A stretch of 10,981 nt of DNA, from contig RGEC01000060.1 in assembly GCA_009918425.1 (NCBI GenBank), positions 1 to 10,981 of the forward strand. The letters are read 5' to 3'. Under the pieces are notes generated by a model, which did no database searches, was not told the origin of the DNA, and worked only from the letters and a program-made list of their open reading frames with translations. Source of the DNA: Bacteroidota bacterium. Its GTDB lineage: Bacteria > Bacteroidota > Bacteroidia > NS11-12g > UBA955. Numbering within the stretch: the first letter of the stretch is position 1; the number at the start of each line of letters is the position of its first letter. A program made the translations under genes and the position numbers. Shown piece after piece: positions 7,509 to 10,981 of the stretch.

Positions 7509-7868
7509 AGGCAATATTGGTTTTTACTATTACGAAGTAAGTTAAAAATTTAAAAAAAACAAATCTTTTCGTATGTTTTAAAACATATGTAACAAACTGA
7601 ATTTCAAATTTGTATCATGTTTGTTGGTGAATGGTGCTCAAAGGGGCTTAAAAAAATTTTCTATAACAGCAAATGAATAGGTTTTGAATCATTCATTAAA
7701 TATCGCAATAAATGCGGAGAATAGTAAAAAATTATGGCCTTTAAAGCTATACTGAGTAATGAAAATTACGTTCTAAAGAGTCTGATTTATATGTTGATTT
7801 GGAATAGCTTGTTTGTAACTTGTTTTTTGCTTTTGGATTTGTTCTTGGCGATTAAGCCAAGCGGTTTG
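7509..7868. other. AT-rich intergenic region between the 31-aa gene and trxB
   Basis: About 380 bases lie between the divergent 31-aa gene and trxB. The stretch holds a perfect 16-bp palindrome (7572-7587), a further palindrome CAAATTTG (7605-7612), a 7-bp inverted repeat AATGAAT/ATTCATT (7672-7678, 7691-7697), a doubtful 45-codon ORF (7734-7871) and the trxB promoter at its right end. No tRNA, riboswitch or confident protein gene was seen here. It must also carry the promoter of the minus-strand 31-aa gene, which I could not place. Confidence 0.6.
7572..7587. promoter_or_regulatory. Perfect 16-bp palindrome, possible operator
   Basis: TATGTTTTAAAACATA is its own reverse complement over all 16 bases. 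It lies 64 bp upstream of the start codon of the minus-strand 31-aa gene and about 300 bp upstream of trxB. Its position suits a dimeric regulator acting on the minus-strand gene, but AT-rich DNA produces such symmetry by chance more often than GC-rich DNA does, so the role is inferred. Confidence 0.3.
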
Positions 7869-7876
7869 TAAATTTG
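7845..7876 (+). promoter_or_regulatory. Bacteroidota-type promoter of trxB
   Basis: TAAATTTG (7869-7876) matches the Bacteroidota -7 consensus TAnnTTTG exactly, and TTG (7845-7847) lies 21 bases upstream, within the usual distance for the -33 element. Transcription would begin near 7881-7884, leaving a leader of only a few bases before the ATG at 7890. The inverted repeat CTTGGC-N6-GCCAAG (7844-7861) overlaps the -33 box and fills most of the spacer, where a bound regulator would interfere with RNA polymerase. Confidence 0.55.
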
Positions 7877-7889
7877 CCCTTGCTATACC

Positions 7890-8849
7890 ATGACCAACAC
7901 ACCTGAACACGTAGAATGTTTAATTATCGGCAGCGGACCTGCCGGTTACACCGCCGCCATTTATGCCGCCCGCGCTGATATGAAACCTGTATTGTATGAA
8001 GGTCTACAGCCCGGCGGACAGCTCACCATTACCACCGAAGTGGAGAATTATCCCGGTTACCCCGATGGTATAATGGGTCCTGAAATGATGGATATGTTTA
8101 AAAAGCAGGCTGTGCGCCTGGGTACCGATGTGCGTTTTGGTATGGTAACTTCCGTGGAGTTTAAAAATGGGGGCCCCCAGAAAGTGATTGTTGATGGCAG
8201 TCATGAAATTATTGCGGATGCCGTTATTATTTCCACCGGTGCCAGTGCAAAGTGGCTGGGTATTCCCAGTGAACAGCGCCTTAATGGAAGTGGAGTTAGC
8301 GCATGCGCCGTTTGCGATGGATTTTTCTACCGCAATTCGGATGTGGCGATTGTGGGTGCCGGTGATACAGCTTGTGAAGAGGCAAGTTATCTGTCAAAAA
8401 TCTGTTCCAAGGTGTATATGTTGGTGCGCAAAGATGAATTCCGTGCCAGCAAAGCCATGCAGCACCGCGTGATGAATACGCCCAATATAGAAGTGCTTTT
8501 CAATACCGAAACGGATGAAATTCTTGGCGGGCAAACCGTGGAGGCTGTTCGCGTCAAAAACAATCAGACCGATGCTACCCGAGAAATTCCGATTAAAGGT
8601 TTCTTTGTGGCCATCGGTCACACCCCCAATACAGAAATATTCAAGCCCTACATTCATATGGATGAACAGGGTTATATTATTACCAAACCGGGATCTGCGT
8701 ACACCAATGTAGAAGGGGTTTTCTGCGCAGGGGATGCACAGGATAAAATTTATCGTCAGGCTGTTACCGCGGCTGGAAGCGGTTGTATGGCTGCCCTGGA
8801 TGCTGAACGCTGGCTTGCTTCTCGCAACTCCGCAACTGCTGAGGCTTGA
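7890..8849 (+). CDS. trxB: Thioredoxin reductase (NADPH)
   Basis: This cytoplasmic FAD enzyme passes electrons from NADPH to thioredoxin and so maintains thiol redox balance. The 319-residue length is normal for the low-molecular-weight bacterial class. Visible motifs are the FAD-binding GSGPAG (14-19), PGGQL (41-45), the ENYPG segment (52-56), the redox-active CAVCDG (139-144, cysteines 139 and 142), the NADPH-binding GAGDTACEEA (156-165), the ATG-like AIGHTPNT segment and the C-terminal FAD-contacting CAGDAQD. CAVCDG replaces the enterobacterial CATCDG, a normal variant in Bacteroidota as far as I recall. The start is fixed by an in-frame TAA at 7869-7871 with no other start codon before ATG 7890. 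It has its own promoter just upstream with a possible operator. Its stop overlaps the start of the beta-propeller gene (TGATG). Confidence 0.97.
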   Translation: MTNTPEHVECLIIGSGPAGYTAAIYAARADMKPVLYEGLQPGGQLTITTEVENYPGYPDGIMGPEMMDMFKKQAVRLGTDVRFGMVTSVEFKNGGPQKVIVDGSHEIIADAVIISTGASAKWLGIPSEQRLNGSGVSACAVCDGFFYRNSDVAIVGAGDTACEEASYLSKICSKVYMLVRKDEFRASKAMQHRVMNTPNIEVLFNTETDEILGGQTVEAVRVKNNQTDATREIPIKGFFVAIGHTPNTEIFKPYIHMDEQGYIITKPGSAYTNVEGVFCAGDAQDKIYRQAVTAAGSGCMAALDAERWLASRNSATAEA

Positions 8850-10405
8850 TGCGGTTCTATGCCGGACTGATATGGTTTTCTCTGCTGTCCAATAATTTAT
8901 TGGCTCAGACTCCTTTTATAGATTTAGTGCCCGGCGGATTGGAAACCAATGAACCCAGCCTGTCCATACATCCTACCAATCCCAAAATCCAGATTCTGGG
9001 TTCAAACACCGATTACTTTTTTGTTTCCGAAGATGCCGGAAATAGCTGGAAATCCATAAGCCTGAAACCCGTGGAAGGTTATTATGGAGACCCGGTAACC
9101 CACATAGATAAACAGGGTCGTTTTTATTTGTTGAGCCTTGCTCAAAACCCTGAACTCGAGTGGCCTGAGCAGTTCGACAGGATTGTGTTGCAGACTTCAG
9201 AAGATAATGGCATAACCTGGAAAAGCATAGGAATTGGGCACCGTCCAGGGAAAATGCAGGATAAACCCTGGATTGCCGTTGATGACTATAAACGCAGTCC
9301 GTATAAAGGTAGTGTGTATGTGTCCTGGACTGAATTTGACAAATACGGGAGTAAAGATTCCCGCGATTCAAGCCGTATACGCTTTGCTTATCGAAGATCC
9401 GCAGCAGATACATTCTCAACCGTTGTGGTGAGCGATACCGCCGGAGATGCTCAGGATGGTGATTACACACTGGAAGGTGCAACCTGTGCCATTGGGATGT
9501 GGGGCGAAATCTATTGCGTATGGGCCGGTAAGGGTAAGATCTGGATGGATGTGAGCCGCGATGGCGGAAAAACCTGGGGTATGGACAGAATGATTGCAGA
9601 CCAAAAAGAAGGATGGGCAATTGATGATATACCGGGCCTGATGCGCAGCAACAGCATGCCTTTTCTGAAGAGCGATTCAAAAGGGAACCTGCTTCTTGTG
9701 TATGGCGACAAACGAAATAAAGATTACGATATTTTTTTGAAAACAAGCAATGACGGAGGACAATCATGGAGTGAAGATCTAAGGCTGAACAATGATTCCA
9801 AAGGCAATGGCCTTGACCAGTATATGCCGCACATAGCTGTAGATGCAAGCAACGATAAGTTTTATGTGGTTTGGTATGATCGTCGGCATTCTCAGAATAA
9901 TATGTACACGGATGTCTATTTGAGGCCCGTGGTGAAAGGCAAGCCAGGCAAGGAGTATAGGGTAACCAACCAGTCTTTTTGTCCGCCGGGGAAGAAAGTG
10001 TTTTTTGGTGATTACATTTCCATTGCAGCAGCCAGGGGGATAGTTCGTGCTGCTTTTACCACCTATAATTCTAGAAATGTCCTTAGCACGGTTCGAATTG
10101 CTGCACTAAGTGATGCAAGCATTCGAAAAAAATACGTAGCGCCCCGTATGGGCTACATGGAAATGGAAACACTAACCGATACCGCCATGTTTATGGTTCA
10201 TTTTTCACTTCCCGGCGTCAAAAGTTGCACGCTGGAGGTAAATAGGGGCAGGCAAACCATCCTGAAACAATTGTATGACCCATTGCCAGCGGAAGAACAG
10301 GAATTAGTGTTGCCGCTTAGCCGTATTCCACCCGGAGTTTATAAGGTATCTCTGTCGGCAAAAGGCAGAAAAATGACGCAGGAACTATATATTGGCAAGC
10401 CTTAA
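8849..10405 (+). CDS. Secreted Asp-box (BNR/sialidase-like) beta-propeller protein
   Basis: The 518-residue product starts with a signal peptide (MRFYAGLIWFSLLSNNLLAQ, cut near 20). It contains four Asp-box motifs of the form S-x-D-x-G-x-[ST]-W: SEDAGNSW (60-67), SEDNGITW (117-124), SRDGGKTW (236-243) and SNDGGQSW (300-307). These mark the blade turns of sialidase-type beta-propellers. A propeller-like VVWYDRR strand is at 340-346. I see no sialidase F/YRIP motif, so enzyme activity is doubtful. Residues ~440-518 (FSLPG ... IPPGVYKVSL ... QELYIGK) resemble a T9SS type A sorting domain but lack the usual NP-x-x-G opening. I chose ATG 8849 over the TTG at 8846 because it forms the common TGATG junction with trxB, implying coupled translation. 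Its stop interlocks with that of hutH. Confidence 0.85.
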   Translation: MRFYAGLIWFSLLSNNLLAQTPFIDLVPGGLETNEPSLSIHPTNPKIQILGSNTDYFFVSEDAGNSWKSISLKPVEGYYGDPVTHIDKQGRFYLLSLAQNPELEWPEQFDRIVLQTSEDNGITWKSIGIGHRPGKMQDKPWIAVDDYKRSPYKGSVYVSWTEFDKYGSKDSRDSSRIRFAYRRSAADTFSTVVVSDTAGDAQDGDYTLEGATCAIGMWGEIYCVWAGKGKIWMDVSRDGGKTWGMDRMIADQKEGWAIDDIPGLMRSNSMPFLKSDSKGNLLLVYGDKRNKDYDIFLKTSNDGGQSWSEDLRLNNDSKGNGLDQYMPHIAVDASNDKFYVVWYDRRHSQNNMYTDVYLRPVVKGKPGKEYRVTNQSFCPPGKKVFFGDYISIAAARGIVRAAFTTYNSRNVLSTVRIAALSDASIRKKYVAPRMGYMEMETLTDTAMFMVHFSLPGVKSCTLEVNRGRQTILKQLYDPLPAEEQELVLPLSRIPPGVYKVSLSAKGRKMTQELYIGKP

Positions 10406-10981
10406 CGGCTGAAAAGGGATGCTTTGGAGCGGGCAATCAGTTCATGCATGGGAATTGTAGTGTGCTCGTCCTGCCCAAGTTTCATACGCATGCTTTCTGC
10501 CTGTCTGAACGTGCTGCCCTGTCTGAAATTCAAGGCCTGATTGGCACAAAGCCATTCAACAGATAAAACGTCTTTTACATTTTCTGCTACCTGAACTGCT
10601 TTCACCGCAGCATTGGCACCCATACTCACATGATCTTCCTGTCCGTTGCTGCTCACGATACTGTCCACACTCGCCGGGGTACAAAGCTGCTTGTTTTTAC
10701 TAACCATACTGGCTGCGGTATACTGCGCAATCATGTAGCCGCTGTCTGTTCCGGGCTTTGTAGCCAGAAAGGCGGGTAAACCACGCTGCCCGCTGATGAG
10801 CAGGTAGGTGCGACGTTCGCTGATATTGGCAAGCTCTGCCAGGGCTATAGCCGCGTAGTCCAGCGTCAATGCCAGTGGCTGCCCGTGGAAATTGCCTCCG
10901 CTGAGTACGGCGTTTTCATCCGAAAACACATTGGGATTGTCGGTTACACTGTTCAGTTCAGTTTCCCAAACGGAAAAACAA
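10402..10981 (-). CDS. hutH: Histidine ammonia-lyase, C-terminal part (5' end outside window)
   Basis: This enzyme removes ammonia from L-histidine to give urocanate, the first step of histidine degradation, in the cytoplasm as a homotetramer. The visible 192 residues are the C-terminal ~40% of a protein normally about 500 long. The reading frame continues past the window edge; the GTG at 10929 is internal (it encodes V in TDNPNVF). Family segments, numbered within the fragment, are TDNPNVFS (13-20), SGGNFHGQP (27-35), ANISERR (51-57), GLPAFLA (67-73), SGYMIAQ (80-86), SVDSI (104-108) and QEDHVSMG (114-121). The Glu in QEDH is typical of histidine lyases as opposed to Phe/Tyr lyases, but the MIO-forming Ala-Ser-Gly and the N-terminal selectivity residues lie outside, so tyrosine lyase is not fully excluded. 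No other hut gene is in the window. It converges with the propeller gene, sharing TTAA at the stops. Confidence 0.92.
   Translation of the reverse strand, partial: CFSVWETELNSVTDNPNVFSDENAVLSGGNFHGQPLALTLDYAAIALAELANISERRTYLLISGQRGLPAFLATKPGTDSGYMIAQYTAASMVSKNKQLCTPASVDSIVSSNGQEDHVSMGANAAVKAVQVAENVKDVLSVEWLCANQALNFRQGSTFRQAESMRMKLGQDEHTTIPMHELIARSKASLFSR

Noticed and set aside
7704..7716. Short hairpin CGCA-ATAAA-TGCG in the intergenic region
   Set aside because: A 4-bp stem with no U-tract and no adjacent gene end is too weak to call.
8168..8179. 12-bp palindrome TGGGGGCCCCCA inside trxB
   Set aside because: It falls in coding sequence for a Gly-Gly-Pro turn, and no repeat copy or regulatory context supports a function.
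8846..8848. TTG as start of the propeller gene
   Set aside because: The ATG three bases later gives the usual TGATG overlap and an intact signal peptide, and TTG starts are less likely.
8973..9848. 291-codon minus-strand open frame
   Set aside because: It lies wholly antisense to the Asp-box propeller gene, and its translation is rich in Cys, His and Arg with no domain pattern. The plus-strand gene has a signal peptide and four Asp-boxes, so this is a shadow frame.
10927..10929. GTG at 10929 (minus strand) as the start of hutH
   Set aside because: The frame continues upstream with conserved histidine ammonia-lyase sequence (ELNSVTDNPN), so this codon is an internal valine.

Overview
The window looks like a chromosomal segment of a Bacteroidota bacterium, probably an environmental relative of the Sphingobacteriia/Chitinophagia. 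Evidence for this is a C-terminal type IX secretion (T9SS) sorting domain, signal peptides ending in ...SQ or ...AQ, a TAnnTTTG promoter box, starts mostly without Shine-Dalgarno sequences, and a CAVCDG-type thioredoxin reductase. No mobile element, CRISPR array, tRNA or rRNA was seen.

Left part (1-7046, + strand): four tightly packed genes form one apparent operon that begins outside the window. They are the C-terminal part of a protein whose 5' end is missing (stop at 1372), a secreted protein of fibronectin-III-like modules (1369-3297), a T9SS cargo protein with SprB/PKD-like modules (3294-5426), and an outer-membrane beta-barrel-like protein (5433-7046). Junctions are a 4-bp overlap, a 4-bp overlap and a 6-bp gap. 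The set suggests a cell-surface or secretion assembly: a barrel, exported modular proteins and one protein anchored through T9SS. The function is unknown and this is the best candidate for an undescribed system.

Middle part (7047-7889): a hairpin follows the operon. Two small minus-strand genes come next: a 76-aa orphan protein, and a 31-aa single-span membrane peptide with a rho-independent terminator directly behind its stop codon. An AT-rich intergenic stretch (7509-7889) then carries a perfect 16-bp palindrome, a doubtful 45-codon ORF, and a Bacteroidota-type promoter for trxB whose spacer contains an inverted repeat.

Right part (7890-10981): trxB (thioredoxin reductase) is translationally coupled through TGATG to a secreted Asp-box (BNR/sialidase-like) beta-propeller protein. 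That gene runs into a convergent minus-strand histidine ammonia-lyase gene (hutH, 5' end beyond the window), and the two stop codons interlock in TTAA.
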